From the NCBI RefSeq assembly GCF_012184415.1, contig NZ_VTOX01000002.1, forward strand, positions 620,001 through 684,000: a stretch of DNA of 64,000 nucleotides, written 5' to 3'. The notes below the pieces were generated by a model that searched no databases, was not told where the DNA came from, and was given only the letters and a program-made list of their open reading frames with translations. The stretch's first letter is position 1. Every line of letters starts with the position of its first letter. Origin of the DNA: Ramlibacter lithotrophicus. Its GTDB lineage: Bacteria > Pseudomonadota > Gammaproteobacteria > Burkholderiales > Burkholderiaceae_C. This document shows, one piece after another, positions 20,797 to 33,374 of this stretch. Both the position numbers and the translations under genes were made by a program.

Positions 20797-21276
20797 ATGT
20801 GGAAGAAACTGCTGGCCGCGCTGGCCATGTGCTGTGCCACCGTCATGGCCATGGCGGCGGTCGACGTGAACAAGGCGACGGAAGCCGATCTCGATGCGCT
20901 GAAGGGTATCGGCCCGGTCACGAGCAAGCTCATCCTGAACGAGCGCAAGAAAGGTGCTTTCAAGGACTGGCAGGACTTCATCGACCGGGTGAAGGGCGTC
21001 GGCGAGTCCCGCGCCGCCAAGTTCTCCGAAGAGGGCCTTACGGTGAACGGCCAGGCGTTCAAGCCGGTGGCGACGGCGAAGAAGGACGACAAGGCGCCCG
21101 CCAAGGCCGCGAAGGCCGACGCCAAGGCCGAGAAGGCCGACGCCAAGGCCGAGAAGAAGGAAGCCAAGGCGGAAGCCAAGGCCGAGAAGAAGGAAGTGAA
21201 GGCCGACGCCAAGGCCGAAAGGAAGGAAGCCAAGGCGGAGGCCGCGAAGCCGGCCGCCAGCGCCGCCAGGAAGTAG
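20797..21276 (+). CDS. exported helix-hairpin-helix protein with polycationic Lys/Ala tail
   Basis: The 159-residue protein has a signal peptide (MWKKLLAALAMCCATVMAMA), a ComEA-like helix-hairpin-helix DNA-binding unit (VDVNKATEADLDALKGIGPVTSKLILNER, about residues 22-50) and a second hairpin (GVGESRAAKF). From about residue 95 on it is almost only Lys, Ala, Glu and Asp in short repeats (KADAKAEK units), like histone H1-type tails. It follows hldD. A role in DNA uptake is possible. The start is fixed by the signal peptide and the Shine-Dalgarno CAGGAGA. Confidence 0.85.
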   Translation: MWKKLLAALAMCCATVMAMAAVDVNKATEADLDALKGIGPVTSKLILNERKKGAFKDWQDFIDRVKGVGESRAAKFSEEGLTVNGQAFKPVATAKKDDKAPAKAAKADAKAEKADAKAEKKEAKAEAKAEKKEVKADAKAERKEAKAEAAKPAASAARK

Positions 21277-21296
21277 CTGGGCCCCGCGCCGACGAG

Positions 21297-21321
21297 AAAA
21301 CCCGCCGCGGCGGGTTTTTTT
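21297..21321 (+). terminator. intrinsic terminator of the helix-hairpin-helix gene
   Basis: CCCGCC (21301-21306) and GGCGGG (21309-21314) with a GC loop, preceded by AAAA and followed by seven T, form a strong Rho-independent terminator. Confidence 0.92.
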
Positions 21322-21349
21322 GTGGCCGCGAGCAGCCGGGCCGCCGGCC

Positions 21350-21892
21350 TCAGACCAGCGCGATCAGGTCCGTCACGCCCACGTCGACGCCGGCCTGCGA
21401 CAACAAGGTCGTCACCTGGCCCCGGTGGTGGGTCTGGTGGTTGAAGAAATGCGTGAGCGCCTGCCACATCGGATGGGCGCGCTCGACGCCGCTGGTGTTG
21501 GCGTAGCGCATGGTACGCAGCGGGTAGTCCGCGGCCATCTCATGGGTCCATGCCTCGATGGCCGTGTCCAGCCGCGCGCGCCGCAGGCGCAGCCCGGACC
21601 AGGCCTCGTGCAGGATCGTGCCGTGCCGGGCGCCGGGCGGCAGCGCGAGCAAGTCGCCGGAGAGTGCGGCGAAGACGACGCCTTGCGCGCCGAAGCGCGA
21701 CAGCCACAGGCAATCACCCCATACCAGGTGGTTGAGGCTGCCGTGGATCGACCCGAAGAAGGCGCCCCGCTCGCGACGCCGCTCCTCGTCCGGCAGCCGC
21801 TCGCAGGCGTCGTAGAGGCGCTCGTTCAACCAGCGGTTGTAGCGCGCGAGAAAGCGATAGTTCTCCAGCAACGCCTGGGATGCATCCTGCAC
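21350..21892 (-). CDS. DinB-family protein
   Basis: The 180-residue four-helix protein has the DinB/YfiT metal-binding His pattern: HGSLNHLVWGD (about residue 57) and HFFNHQTHHRGQ (about residue 150). Members are putative metal-dependent thiol transferases or hydrolases. The start is taken as GTG 21892, one base after the oxoprolinase stop (TGA-C-GTG), which implies translational coupling. The substrate is unknown. Confidence 0.85.
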   Translation of the reverse strand: MQDASQALLENYRFLARYNRWLNERLYDACERLPDEERRRERGAFFGSIHGSLNHLVWGDCLWLSRFGAQGVVFAALSGDLLALPPGARHGTILHEAWSGLRLRRARLDTAIEAWTHEMAADYPLRTMRYANTSGVERAHPMWQALTHFFNHQTHHRGQVTTLLSQAGVDVGVTDLIALV

Positions 21893-21893
21893 G

Positions 21894-25619
<3,726 letters not shown>

Positions 25620-25636
25620 GGGGAAATTCCTTGTAT

Positions 25637-26200
25637 TCAGAGAGAGGCCGCCGAGCGGGCGGCCTGGTCGTACATGCCCGACAGCACGCGCAGCAGCCGC
25701 GCGAGCTCGCCGATGTCGCGGTTGAGGGCGTCGTCGGCGTTCAGGGCGTTGATGAGGCAGCGCTCGCGGATCTCGCGATAGCGTTCCACGTGGCTGCGCC
25801 CCCGCGGAGTCGCCGCGTAGGTGACGTCCTTGCCATGCCTGCTCGAAGCCACGACCCCCAGCCCCTGCAGCTTCTTCAGCGAGTAATTGATCAGGTGCGT
25901 GTCTTCCACGTTCATGATGAAGCAGATGTCGGCCAGCCGCTTGTCGCGCGCGCGGTGGGTGACATGGTGCAGCACCAGGACGTCCAGCGGCGTCAGGTCT
26001 TTCAGGCCGGCGGCGCTCATGCAGTGGACAACCCAGCGGTGAAACGCATTGCCGGCCACGATCAGGCCGAACTCGAACTCGCTCAGCTCCGCGCTCCGCG
26101 GGGACAGCAGGTGGGCGGAGGAAACGATGGGCGCCGGCGGCGGGACTTCGTCGCCGCGCCCCGTTGCCCGCGATGCCGCGGGAGCACGCTTCGTGGCCAT
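25637..26200 (-). CDS. MarR-family winged-helix regulator
   Basis: The 187-residue protein has a disordered N-terminus (about 35 residues), then a MarR-like fold: LTPLDVLVLHHVTHRARDKRLADICFIMNVEDTHLINYSLKKLQGLGVV is helix-turn-helix and wing. It is the predicted MarR subgroup with an N-terminal extension. It lies 17 bp upstream of oplAH on the same strand and probably controls the oplAH-dinB operon and itself. It is divergent from the LysR gene. Confidence 0.88.
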   Translation of the reverse strand: MATKRAPAASRATGRGDEVPPPAPIVSSAHLLSPRSAELSEFEFGLIVAGNAFHRWVVHCMSAAGLKDLTPLDVLVLHHVTHRARDKRLADICFIMNVEDTHLINYSLKKLQGLGVVASSRHGKDVTYAATPRGRSHVERYREIRERCLINALNADDALNRDIGELARLLRVLSGMYDQAARSAASL

Positions 26201-26242
26201 TTACGCGACCCCCCTGATCCGGCACGCCTGTGACATGGGGGG

Positions 26243-26281
26243 ATTGTATTGGTCATTTACAATGTGTCGACATTTTGTCAA
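26243..26281. promoter_or_regulatory. LysR-type box and promoter between the MarR and LysR genes
   Basis: ATTGT (26243-26247), 11 nt, then ACAAT (26259-26263) is a perfect T-N11-A LysR-type box. A palindrome TGTCGACA (26265-26272) follows. A minus-strand -35 hexamer TTGACA (26276-26281) points to the MarR gene, so the box and palindrome would lie over its spacer and -10. The region can serve both regulators. Confidence 0.6.
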
Positions 26282-26380
26282 CACCGCCCGACCGGATCGT
26301 TGCGCAACATGGACTGTCCGGAGCCTGTGGGGTCGCGCCGCCGGGACCGGCCCGGATGCCGCCACCCATAAAATCGATTC

Positions 26381-27358
26381 ATGAATCTGCGCTTTCTGGA
26401 AACGTTCGTGTGGCTCGCCAAGCTGCGCAATTTCCGGTTGACCGCAGAAAAGCTGCACACAACGCAGGCGGCCGTATCGAGCCGCATCGCGACGCTCGAG
26501 CAGGAACTCGGTGTGCGTCTGTTCGGCCGCGGCGACCGCGAAGTCACGTTGACGCTGGAGGGCAGCAAGGCACTGGTGTACGCCGACCGCCTGGTGCGCA
26601 CAACCCACGAGATGCTCGAGTGCATGAAGGACCGCTCGCTGTACACTGGGGTGGTGCGCATCGGCGTGATCGAGTCGATCATCCACTCCTGGTTTCCGGA
26701 GCTGATGACGCGCATCCACAGCGTCTACCCGCAGCTGGAAGTCGAACTCGCCGGCGACACGACGATCCGCCTGATCGACCAGTTCAGCAAGGGCAACCTC
26801 GACCTGATCCTGCAGACCGATCCGGTGCTCGGCGCGGACGTGCAGAACATGGCCTTGTGCGACTTCCCGATGCGGTGGTTCGGCGCGCCCCACCTGAACC
26901 TGCATGGCGAGGCGCTGACACTCGCGGACATCGCCGCCTTCCCGATCCTGAGTTTTTCGCGCAACTCCGGTCCGCACCGATTCCTCGAGCGCCTGTTCGA
27001 CGACCGGGTGGGCCGGCAGGTCCACATCAACTGCATGACGTCGGTGTCGGCGATGATCCGGCTGGTGGTCGACGGCTTCGGGCTGGCCATGATTCCGCCG
27101 GCGATCATCCAGCGCGAACTGGCCGACGGCGACGTGCGCCTGCTGCAGATCGACACCGAGATGCCGAACATGGTGCTGGTCTGCTCGTACCGCTCGGGAC
27201 CGGAAACACCGCTGTTCCAGCAGATCGCGACGGTGGCGCAGCAGACTGCGCAGGATTTCGCTCGGGGTTTACCCGGAGACGTGGCCCGGATGCCGGCCGC
27301 GGAGCTGGCCGCCGACCCGTGGACCCTCTCGCCGAGTGCCACCCATAAGGAAATCTGA
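26381..27358 (+). CDS. LysR-family transcriptional regulator
   Basis: The 325-residue regulator has an N-terminal winged helix-turn-helix (FLETFVWLAKLRNFRLTAEKLHTTQAAVSSRIATLEQELGVRLF) and a type 2 periplasmic-binding-like sensor domain (from VVRIGVIESI, about residue 90). The last 30 residues are a Pro/Ala-rich tail. It heads the rightward cassette of DUF4286, TRAP transporter 1, amidase, reductase, cupin and peptidase, which it likely controls. A TAAAAT hexamer lies 6 bp before the start codon, too close for a standard promoter. Confidence 0.94.
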   Translation: MNLRFLETFVWLAKLRNFRLTAEKLHTTQAAVSSRIATLEQELGVRLFGRGDREVTLTLEGSKALVYADRLVRTTHEMLECMKDRSLYTGVVRIGVIESIIHSWFPELMTRIHSVYPQLEVELAGDTTIRLIDQFSKGNLDLILQTDPVLGADVQNMALCDFPMRWFGAPHLNLHGEALTLADIAAFPILSFSRNSGPHRFLERLFDDRVGRQVHINCMTSVSAMIRLVVDGFGLAMIPPAIIQRELADGDVRLLQIDTEMPNMVLVCSYRSGPETPLFQQIATVAQQTAQDFARGLPGDVARMPAAELAADPWTLSPSATHKEI

Positions 27359-27440
27359 TCGACCACCGCCAAGATTCCTTGTTGGATTCGCGGCGGGCTG
27401 TTGGGTGACACTCGCCCATTCCCTCCGACCTGCCGATTCC

Positions 27441-28088
27441 ATGAATTCCGACACGACGCGCGGCCTGCTGTGCATCTGGACCGATGTCGATCCACGACAC
27501 GACCTCGACTTCAACCGCTGGTACGACCGCGAACACATGCAGGAGCGGGTGGCGATCCCGGGCTTCCAGAGCGCCCGCCGCTTTGCCGCAGCCGACGCCT
27601 GCCCACGACCCTACCTGGCGCTGTACTACACGGATACCCTCGGCGTGTTCCGCAGCGACGCCTACCGCCAGGCCTTCGCCAACCAGACCGCCTGGTCGCT
27701 GGAAAACTTCAAGCGCATGCGCGGCACCCAGCGCCGCGTCGGCAAGCTCAGCGTGGAGGCCGGCGCCGGCGAGGGCGGATCGCTCGCGCTGTTCGTCGTG
27801 CCGCAGGACAAGCTGGCCCAGGCGGGCGTGCGCGCGCAGTTGCCGCCGGCCCTGGCCGCCGTTGCCGCGCAGGACCACGTGATCCGCGCCTCGCTGCTCG
27901 AGACCGATGCCGGCCTCTCCACGCCGGTCACCGCCGACGCGGCGCCGGCTCCGGCCGACGGCCTCGTCATGATCGAGGCCACGCGCGCCGCGGTCGCCGT
28001 GGAGCATGCCAAAGCCGTCGCCGCGTCGCTGGGCCTGACCGCCGACGAGGTCTATTCGTTCCAGTCGCTGTGGCGACTGGGTGCCTGA
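27441..28088 (+). CDS. DUF4286-family protein
   Basis: The 215-residue protein shows duplicated ferredoxin-like halves. LCIWTDVDPRHDLDFNRWYDREHMQERVAIPGFQSARRF is the DUF4286 / dimeric alpha-beta-barrel opening, where the conserved NxWYdxEH pattern is also seen in EthD-like proteins. It is soluble. ATG 27441 fits the domain start. It lies 24 bp before dctP and probably shares that operon. Its reaction is unknown; the fold suggests binding or isomerisation of a small aromatic or keto compound. Confidence 0.8.
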   Translation: MNSDTTRGLLCIWTDVDPRHDLDFNRWYDREHMQERVAIPGFQSARRFAAADACPRPYLALYYTDTLGVFRSDAYRQAFANQTAWSLENFKRMRGTQRRVGKLSVEAGAGEGGSLALFVVPQDKLAQAGVRAQLPPALAAVAAQDHVIRASLLETDAGLSTPVTADAAPAPADGLVMIEATRAAVAVEHAKAVAASLGLTADEVYSFQSLWRLGA

Positions 28089-28112
28089 TTTTTCTTTTCC
28101 CTGGAGAGCTTG

Positions 28113-29090
28113 ATGACCATGAATCGCCGCTATGCCCTGTCCGCCTGCGCCGCCGCGTGCCTGGCCTTGCCATCGGCCTGGGCCGCCGACAAATGGAACA
28201 TGTCCGCGGAGCAGCCGGACGGCAACTACATCACCGTCGTCGCTCGCGATTTCGCCGCCGACGTGGCCAAGGCCACCAACGGCGCGCTCGAGATCAAGGT
28301 CCATTCCAACTCGGTGCTGTTCAAGCGGCCCGACCTCAAGCGCGCCGTGCAGACCGGCCAGGTCCAGGTCGGCGACGTGCTGATCTCGGTGCTCGGCAAC
28401 GAAGACCCGATCTACGAAGTCGACGCCGTGCCGCTGCTGGCCCGGGACTTCGACAGCGCCTGGAAGCTGTGGCAGGCCAGCCGCGCGACCATGGAAGCGC
28501 GTCTCGCGAAGCAGGGCATCAAGCTGCTGTACAGCGTGCCGTGGCCGCCGCAGGGCATCTACACCAAGGTGCCGGTCAAGCAGATGTCGGACTTCAAGGG
28601 GATGAAGTTCCGCGCCTACAACGCCGCCACCTCGCGGATGGTGGAACTGATGGGAGCGTCGCCCACCACCGTGAACTCCGGCGACGTGCCGCAGGCCTTC
28701 GGCACCGGGCTGATCGAGGCGATGATCACCTCGCCGGCCACCGGCGTCGATTCGCAGGCTTGGGACTTCGCCAAGTACTACTACGACGTCCAGGCGTTCA
28801 TTCCCAAGAACGTGGCGATGGTCAATGCCCGCGCCTTCAACCAGCTGCCGGCCGCCTCGCAGAAGGCCGTGCTGGCCGCCGCCGAGCGCGCCGAGAAGCG
28901 GGGCTGGGACACCGCGCGCAAGCAGACCAGCGAGCTGACCGACAAGCTGGCCAAGAACGGCATGACCGTGGGTCCCACGCCGCCGGCGATCAACGCCGAC
29001 CTGGCGAAGGTCGGGGCCACCATGGCCGACGAATGGCTCAAGAAGGCCGGGCCGGACGGCAAGGCCATCATCGACCAGGCCAGGCGCTGA
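28113..29090 (+). CDS. TRAP transporter 1 substrate-binding protein (DctP)
   Basis: The 325-residue periplasmic protein has a signal peptide (MTMNRRYALSACAAACLALPSAWA). The DctP fold is seen in VHSNSVLFKRPDLKRAVQTGQVQVGDVLISVLGN and VPWPPQGIYTKVPVKQMSDFKGMKFRAYN; the Arg in KFRAYN is in the position that binds substrate carboxylates in this family. GGAGAG precedes ATG 28113; ATG 28119 is a possible alternative. It is a close relative of the binding protein at 36393. The ligand is not known; the neighbouring amidase hints at an acid or amide. Confidence 0.93.
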   Translation: MTMNRRYALSACAAACLALPSAWAADKWNMSAEQPDGNYITVVARDFAADVAKATNGALEIKVHSNSVLFKRPDLKRAVQTGQVQVGDVLISVLGNEDPIYEVDAVPLLARDFDSAWKLWQASRATMEARLAKQGIKLLYSVPWPPQGIYTKVPVKQMSDFKGMKFRAYNAATSRMVELMGASPTTVNSGDVPQAFGTGLIEAMITSPATGVDSQAWDFAKYYYDVQAFIPKNVAMVNARAFNQLPAASQKAVLAAAERAEKRGWDTARKQTSELTDKLAKNGMTVGPTPPAINADLAKVGATMADEWLKKAGPDGKAIIDQARR

Positions 29091-29096
29091 GCGGCA

Positions 29097-29600
29097 ATGC
29101 GGGGCTTGCACCGGCTGTACCTGGCGTCCGGACTGCTGTCGGCAGCGTCGCTGGTCCTCATCTGCGTGCTGATCCTCGCGCAGGTCGTCGCCCGCAACCT
29201 GGGCTCCACCGTACGCGACGCCGAGGAGTTCGCGGCCTGGGCGATGGCCGCCGCGGGCTTCTTCGGCCTGCCGTATGCGCTCCACTGCGGCTCCCACATC
29301 CGGGTGTCGGCCGTGGCCCGGTTCGTGCCTGAATCGCTGCACCACGTCATGGAGGTGCTGGCCAGCGCCATCGGCCTGGCACTGGCGGCTTACCTCGCCT
29401 GGTATTGCAGCGCCTTCGTGCTGGAGAGCTTCCGCTTCAACGAAGTGTCGCAAGGGCTGGTTCCGGTGCCGATGTGGATGGTGCAGGTGCCGATGGTGCT
29501 GGGCTCCATCCTGCTGGTGGTGGCGTTCGCCGAGCGGCTGGTGCGCGTGCTGCAGCACCAGCCGTTCGAAATCGGCGACGGCGAGGAACGGAGCGAATGA
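29097..29600 (+). CDS. TRAP transporter 1 small membrane subunit (DctQ)
   Basis: The 167-residue inner-membrane protein has four hydrophobic segments, including VLICVLILAQVVARNLGSTVRDAEEFAAWAMAAAGFFGLPYAL, the typical DctQ core. It starts 6 bp after dctP, and its stop overlaps the start of dctM (ATGATG), so Q and M are coupled. Confidence 0.92.
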   Translation: MRGLHRLYLASGLLSAASLVLICVLILAQVVARNLGSTVRDAEEFAAWAMAAAGFFGLPYALHCGSHIRVSAVARFVPESLHHVMEVLASAIGLALAAYLAWYCSAFVLESFRFNEVSQGLVPVPMWMVQVPMVLGSILLVVAFAERLVRVLQHQPFEIGDGEERSE

Positions 29601-30904
29601 TGGACATGACCTGGATTTCGGTGGTCCTGATCGGCTCGCTGTTCCTGCTGCTGGCGATGGGGGTCTGGGTGGCGCCGGCGCTGCTGGCGGTGGGCCTCGT
29701 GGCCATGCACTTCTTCGCCGACGCGCCGGCGGGCTCGATCCTGGCCACCACCAGCTGGGCGTCGAGCGCCAGCTGGACCATGACGGCGCTGCCGCTGTTC
29801 ATCTGGATGGGCGAGATCCTGTTTCGCACCAAGCTGTCGGACGACATGTTCGCCGGGCTGGCGCCCTGGGTCGAGAAGCTGCCGGGCCGCCTGCTGCACG
29901 TGAACGTGTTCGGCTGCGGCATCTTCGCCGCGGTGAGCGGTTCGTCCGCGGCCACCGCCGCCACGATCGGCCGCATCTCGCTGCCCGAACTCAGGTCGCG
30001 CGGCTATCCCGAGGCCATCTCGATCGGATCGCTCGCCGGCTCCGGCACGCTGGGGCTGCTGATCCCGCCGTCGATCATCATGATCGTGTACGGGGTGGCG
30101 GCGCAGGTCTCGGTCGCGCGCCTGTTCATCGCCGGGGTCCTGCCGGGCCTGCTGCTGATGACGCTGTTCTCCGGCTACGTCATGATCTGGTCGCTCCTGA
30201 ACAAGCAGCAGATTCCGGCCGCGGGGCTGGCGATGCGGTTCGCGGCCAAGGTCTACGCCACCCGGCGCCTGATCCCCGTGGTGCTGCTGATCCTGGGCGT
30301 GATCGGGTCGATCTACGCCGGCTATGCCACGGCGACGGAGGCCGCCGCCATCGGCGTGGTGGGCGCGCTGCTGATCGCCGGCTTCTCCGGCATGCTGAAC
30401 CGGACCACCATGCTGGCCAGCTTGCTGGGCGCCGTGCGGACCTCGACGATGATCTTCTTCATCCTGCTGGGTGCGGCCTACCTGACCTCGGCGATGAGCT
30501 TCACCGGCCTGCCGGCGGCGCTGGCCAGCTGGATCGCGGGCGAGCGCCTGCCGGCCTGGGCGCTGCTGACCGCGCTGACAGTGTTCTTCATCGTGCTCGG
30601 CTGCTTCCTGGACGGCATCTCGATCGTGCTGCTGACCACGTCGGTCATCCTGCCGGCGGTGCAGGCGGCCGGCATCGACCTGCTCTGGTTCGGCATCTAC
30701 GTGGTGGTGGTGGTCGAGATGGCGCAAATCACGCCGCCGGTCGGGTTCAACCTGTTCGTCGTGCAGAACCTCACCGGCAAGGACATCTTCACCGTCGCCA
30801 GGGCCAGCTTTCCGTTCTTCCTGCTGATGGTGGTCGCCACCGTCGCCATCACCGTCTTCCCCGAGATCGTGATGAGCCTGCCCCGCGCCATGACCGCGCG
30901 CTGA
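29597..30904 (+). CDS. TRAP transporter 1 large membrane subunit (DctM)
   Basis: The 435-residue protein has about 12 hydrophobic segments. Typical DctM stretches are TMTALPLFIWMGEILFRTKLSDD, GSLAGSGTLGLLIPPSIIMIVYG and FIVLGCFLDGISIVLLTTSVILPAV, and it ends with MAQITPPVGFNLFVVQ. It moves substrate with sodium together with DctQ. It strongly resembles the DctM at 37921. Either of the two adjacent ATG codons (29597, 29600) could be used. Confidence 0.94.
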   Translation: MMDMTWISVVLIGSLFLLLAMGVWVAPALLAVGLVAMHFFADAPAGSILATTSWASSASWTMTALPLFIWMGEILFRTKLSDDMFAGLAPWVEKLPGRLLHVNVFGCGIFAAVSGSSAATAATIGRISLPELRSRGYPEAISIGSLAGSGTLGLLIPPSIIMIVYGVAAQVSVARLFIAGVLPGLLLMTLFSGYVMIWSLLNKQQIPAAGLAMRFAAKVYATRRLIPVVLLILGVIGSIYAGYATATEAAAIGVVGALLIAGFSGMLNRTTMLASLLGAVRTSTMIFFILLGAAYLTSAMSFTGLPAALASWIAGERLPAWALLTALTVFFIVLGCFLDGISIVLLTTSVILPAVQAAGIDLLWFGIYVVVVVEMAQITPPVGFNLFVVQNLTGKDIFTVARASFPFFLLMVVATVAITVFPEIVMSLPRAMTAR

Positions 30905-30918
30905 ACGCGCGAACCCAC

Positions 30919-32277
30919 ATGCCCCTCGCTTCGAAGACACTGCGCCAGCTCGGCGCCGAGCTGGCCGATGGCCGCACCACCAGCCGCGCGCTGACCGAGG
31001 AGGCGCTGGACGCCGCCACCGCGTCCAGCGAGGCGGCGACGGCCTTCCTGGCGGTCCATGCCGCCACGGCCCGCGCCACCGCCGATGCGGTCGACCGCCT
31101 GCGCACCGCGCGGGTGCCGCTGCCGCCGCTGGCCGGCATCCCGATCTCGATCAAGGACCTGTTCGACGAGGCCGGCGAGGTGACCCGGGCCGGTTCGCGC
31201 GTCCTGGACGGCGCGGCGCCGGCGAGCCGCGACAGCCTCGTCGTGCAGCGCCTGCGGGCCGCCGGCGCCGTGATCGTGGGCCGCACCAACATGACCGAGT
31301 TTGCCTACTCCGGTCTGGGCCTGAATCCCCATTACGGCACGCCGCGCAACCCCTGGGACCGCGCCACCGGCCGCATTCCCGGCGGCTCTTCCTCGGGCGC
31401 CGCGGTGTCGGTCACCGACGGCATGGCGGCCGCGGCGATCGGCTCCGACACGGGCGGCTCGGTGCGCATTCCGTCCGCGCTGTGCGGCCTCACCGGCTTC
31501 AAGCCCACCGCCAACCGGATCTCGACCGAGGGCGTGCTGCCCTTGTCATCGACCCTCGACTCGATCGGACCGCTGGCCCGCAGCGTGGACTGCTGCGCCC
31601 TGCTCGACGCCGTCCTCTCGGGCGGCGCGGCCTGCGCGCCCGCGCCAGCGTCGCTCGCGGGCCGCAGCCTGGCCGTGCCGAAGACGGTGGCCCTGGACGG
31701 CCTGGACGCGACCGTGGCGGCGGCCTTCGAGCTGGCCTGCCGCAAGGTCTCGGCCGCCGGCGCCCGGCTGGTGCCGATGGACCTGCCGGAGTTCGCCGAG
31801 CTGGTGCACATCAACCGCCTGGGCGGCTTCCTCGCCGCCGAGGCCTGGGCCTGGCACGCGAGCCTGCTGCAGGCCCGGGAAGCGGAATACGATCCGCGCG
31901 TGGCGGTACGCATCCGGCGCGGCGAGAAGATGCTGGCGTCCGACTACCTGGACCTGCTGGCGCAGCGCCCGCGCTGGATCGCCGGCGTGCAGCAGCGGCT
32001 GGCGCACGCCAACTGCGACACGGTGCTGATGCCGACGGTGCCGGTGGTGGCGCCCCCGATCGCCGCGCTGCTGGCCAGCGACGACCTGTACGGCAGCACC
32101 AACCTGCTGATGCTGCGCAATCCCACCTTCATCAACTTCCTCGACGGCTGCGCCCTGAGCCTGCCGTGCCACCGCGCCGGCGACGCGCCGGTGGGCCTGA
32201 TGCTCGCCGCGCCGCGCGGCCACGACCAGCAGGTGCTGGCGCTCGGGTTCGCGGTCGAACAGGCGCTCTCCCGATGA
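30919..32277 (+). CDS. amidase (amidase-signature family)
   Basis: The 452-residue enzyme shows the Ser-cisSer-Lys triad: Lys79 (GIPISIKDLF), the Ser cluster 157-159 (GGSSSGAAVS) and the nucleophile Ser181 (GSDTGGSVRIPSA). It has no signal peptide. It could hydrolyse an amide brought in by the adjacent TRAP system. GatA is unlikely because gatB and gatC are absent and the gene sits in a catabolic setting. It ends in an ATGA overlap with the next gene. Confidence 0.92.
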   Translation: MPLASKTLRQLGAELADGRTTSRALTEEALDAATASSEAATAFLAVHAATARATADAVDRLRTARVPLPPLAGIPISIKDLFDEAGEVTRAGSRVLDGAAPASRDSLVVQRLRAAGAVIVGRTNMTEFAYSGLGLNPHYGTPRNPWDRATGRIPGGSSSGAAVSVTDGMAAAAIGSDTGGSVRIPSALCGLTGFKPTANRISTEGVLPLSSTLDSIGPLARSVDCCALLDAVLSGGAACAPAPASLAGRSLAVPKTVALDGLDATVAAAFELACRKVSAAGARLVPMDLPEFAELVHINRLGGFLAAEAWAWHASLLQAREAEYDPRVAVRIRRGEKMLASDYLDLLAQRPRWIAGVQQRLAHANCDTVLMPTVPVVAPPIAALLASDDLYGSTNLLMLRNPTFINFLDGCALSLPCHRAGDAPVGLMLAAPRGHDQQVLALGFAVEQALSR

Positions 32278-33323
32278 CGGACAGGACCGCCATCATCCTC
32301 GGCGGCACCGGCATGGTCGGCGCCAACATGGCGCAGCTGCTGGACCGCGTCGGCGGCTGGGACGTGACCATCGTCTCGCGGCGTGCGCCCGCATTCGACA
32401 CCCGCGCCCGCCATGTGGTCTGCGACATGAGCGATCCGGCGGACTGCGAAGACAAACTGGGCAGGCTGGCCAGCGCGACCCACATCTTCTGGACCGGCCA
32501 TGCCACCGGGACCCGCTGGGTGGACAAGGTCGCGCGCGACACCGACCTGTTCCGCAACGCGATGACCGCGATCGAGCCGGCGGCGACCGGACTGCGGCAT
32601 GTGTGCCTGCTGCAGGGCTCCAAGTACTACGGCCGCCACCTGGGGCCGTTCAAGACGCCGGCCAGGGAAAGCGACCCGCGCCACTTTCCGCCGAACTTCT
32701 ATTACACGCAGGAAGACTTCCTCCGGCAGCTGGCGCAGGGCAAGCGCTGGAGCTGGTCGCTGATGCGCCCGCACATCGTCTGCGGCTACGCCCGCACCGA
32801 CATCAACCTGCCCAAGCCGATCGCCGTGTACGCGACGCTGTGCAAGAAGCTGGGCCTGCCGCTGCGCTTCCCGGGCCCGGAAGGCGCCTACCGCGCCGTG
32901 CATTGCGCCAGCGACGTCGAACTGCTGAACAAGGGCATGCTGTGGGCGGCGACCACGCCGGGCGCCGCCAACGAGGCATTCAACATGGTCAACGGCGACC
33001 ACTTCCGCTGGGAGCACCTGTGGCCGCGCATCGCCGACTGGTTCGGCATGGCGGCCGGCGGCGTCCAGCAGATCGACCTGGAACTCATGATGGCCGACAA
33101 GGAGGATCTCTGGAACGAGATCGTGCGCGAGCACGGCCTGCTGCCCACGCCGTTCTCCGAAGCCGCCAACTGGGCCTTCGCGAACTACGCCTTCGCCCCG
33201 ACCTGGGACATCATGCTCGACAACACGAAGGCGCGGAAGTTCGGGTTCCAGGAGTTCGTCGATTCGGAAGAAATGTTCATGCGGATCTTCGACAGTTTCC
33301 GGCGCCAGCGCTTCATTCCGTGA
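32274..33323 (+). CDS. PRISE-type short-chain reductase
   Basis: The 349-residue NAD(P)-dependent protein starts AIILGGTGMVGANMAQLL, a Rossmann loop. LLQGSKYYGRHLGPFKTPARESDPRH and PNFYYTQEDFL match the PRISE family (progesterone 5-beta-reductase / iridoid synthase-like), whose catalytic Lys and Tyr lie in these two motifs. PRISE enzymes reduce enones. In bacteria their substrates are mostly unknown. It is translationally coupled to the amidase (ATGA), so the two likely act on one pathway. Confidence 0.85.
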   Translation: MTDRTAIILGGTGMVGANMAQLLDRVGGWDVTIVSRRAPAFDTRARHVVCDMSDPADCEDKLGRLASATHIFWTGHATGTRWVDKVARDTDLFRNAMTAIEPAATGLRHVCLLQGSKYYGRHLGPFKTPARESDPRHFPPNFYYTQEDFLRQLAQGKRWSWSLMRPHIVCGYARTDINLPKPIAVYATLCKKLGLPLRFPGPEGAYRAVHCASDVELLNKGMLWAATTPGAANEAFNMVNGDHFRWEHLWPRIADWFGMAAGGVQQIDLELMMADKEDLWNEIVREHGLLPTPFSEAANWAFANYAFAPTWDIMLDNTKARKFGFQEFVDSEEMFMRIFDSFRRQRFIP

Positions 33324-33374
33324 ACCCGCTCCGGCGCCCTTCGTGACCTGTTTCCGCGGGAAGGACAACGCGCG

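Noticed and set aside
21100..21260. CRISPR-like or minisatellite array
   Set aside because: The short repeats are in frame and encode the Lys/Ala tail of the helix-hairpin-helix protein; there are no spacers.
30919..32277. GatA subunit of the tRNA amidotransferase
   Set aside because: No gatB or gatC beside it, and the gene is coupled to a reductase in a catabolic cassette.
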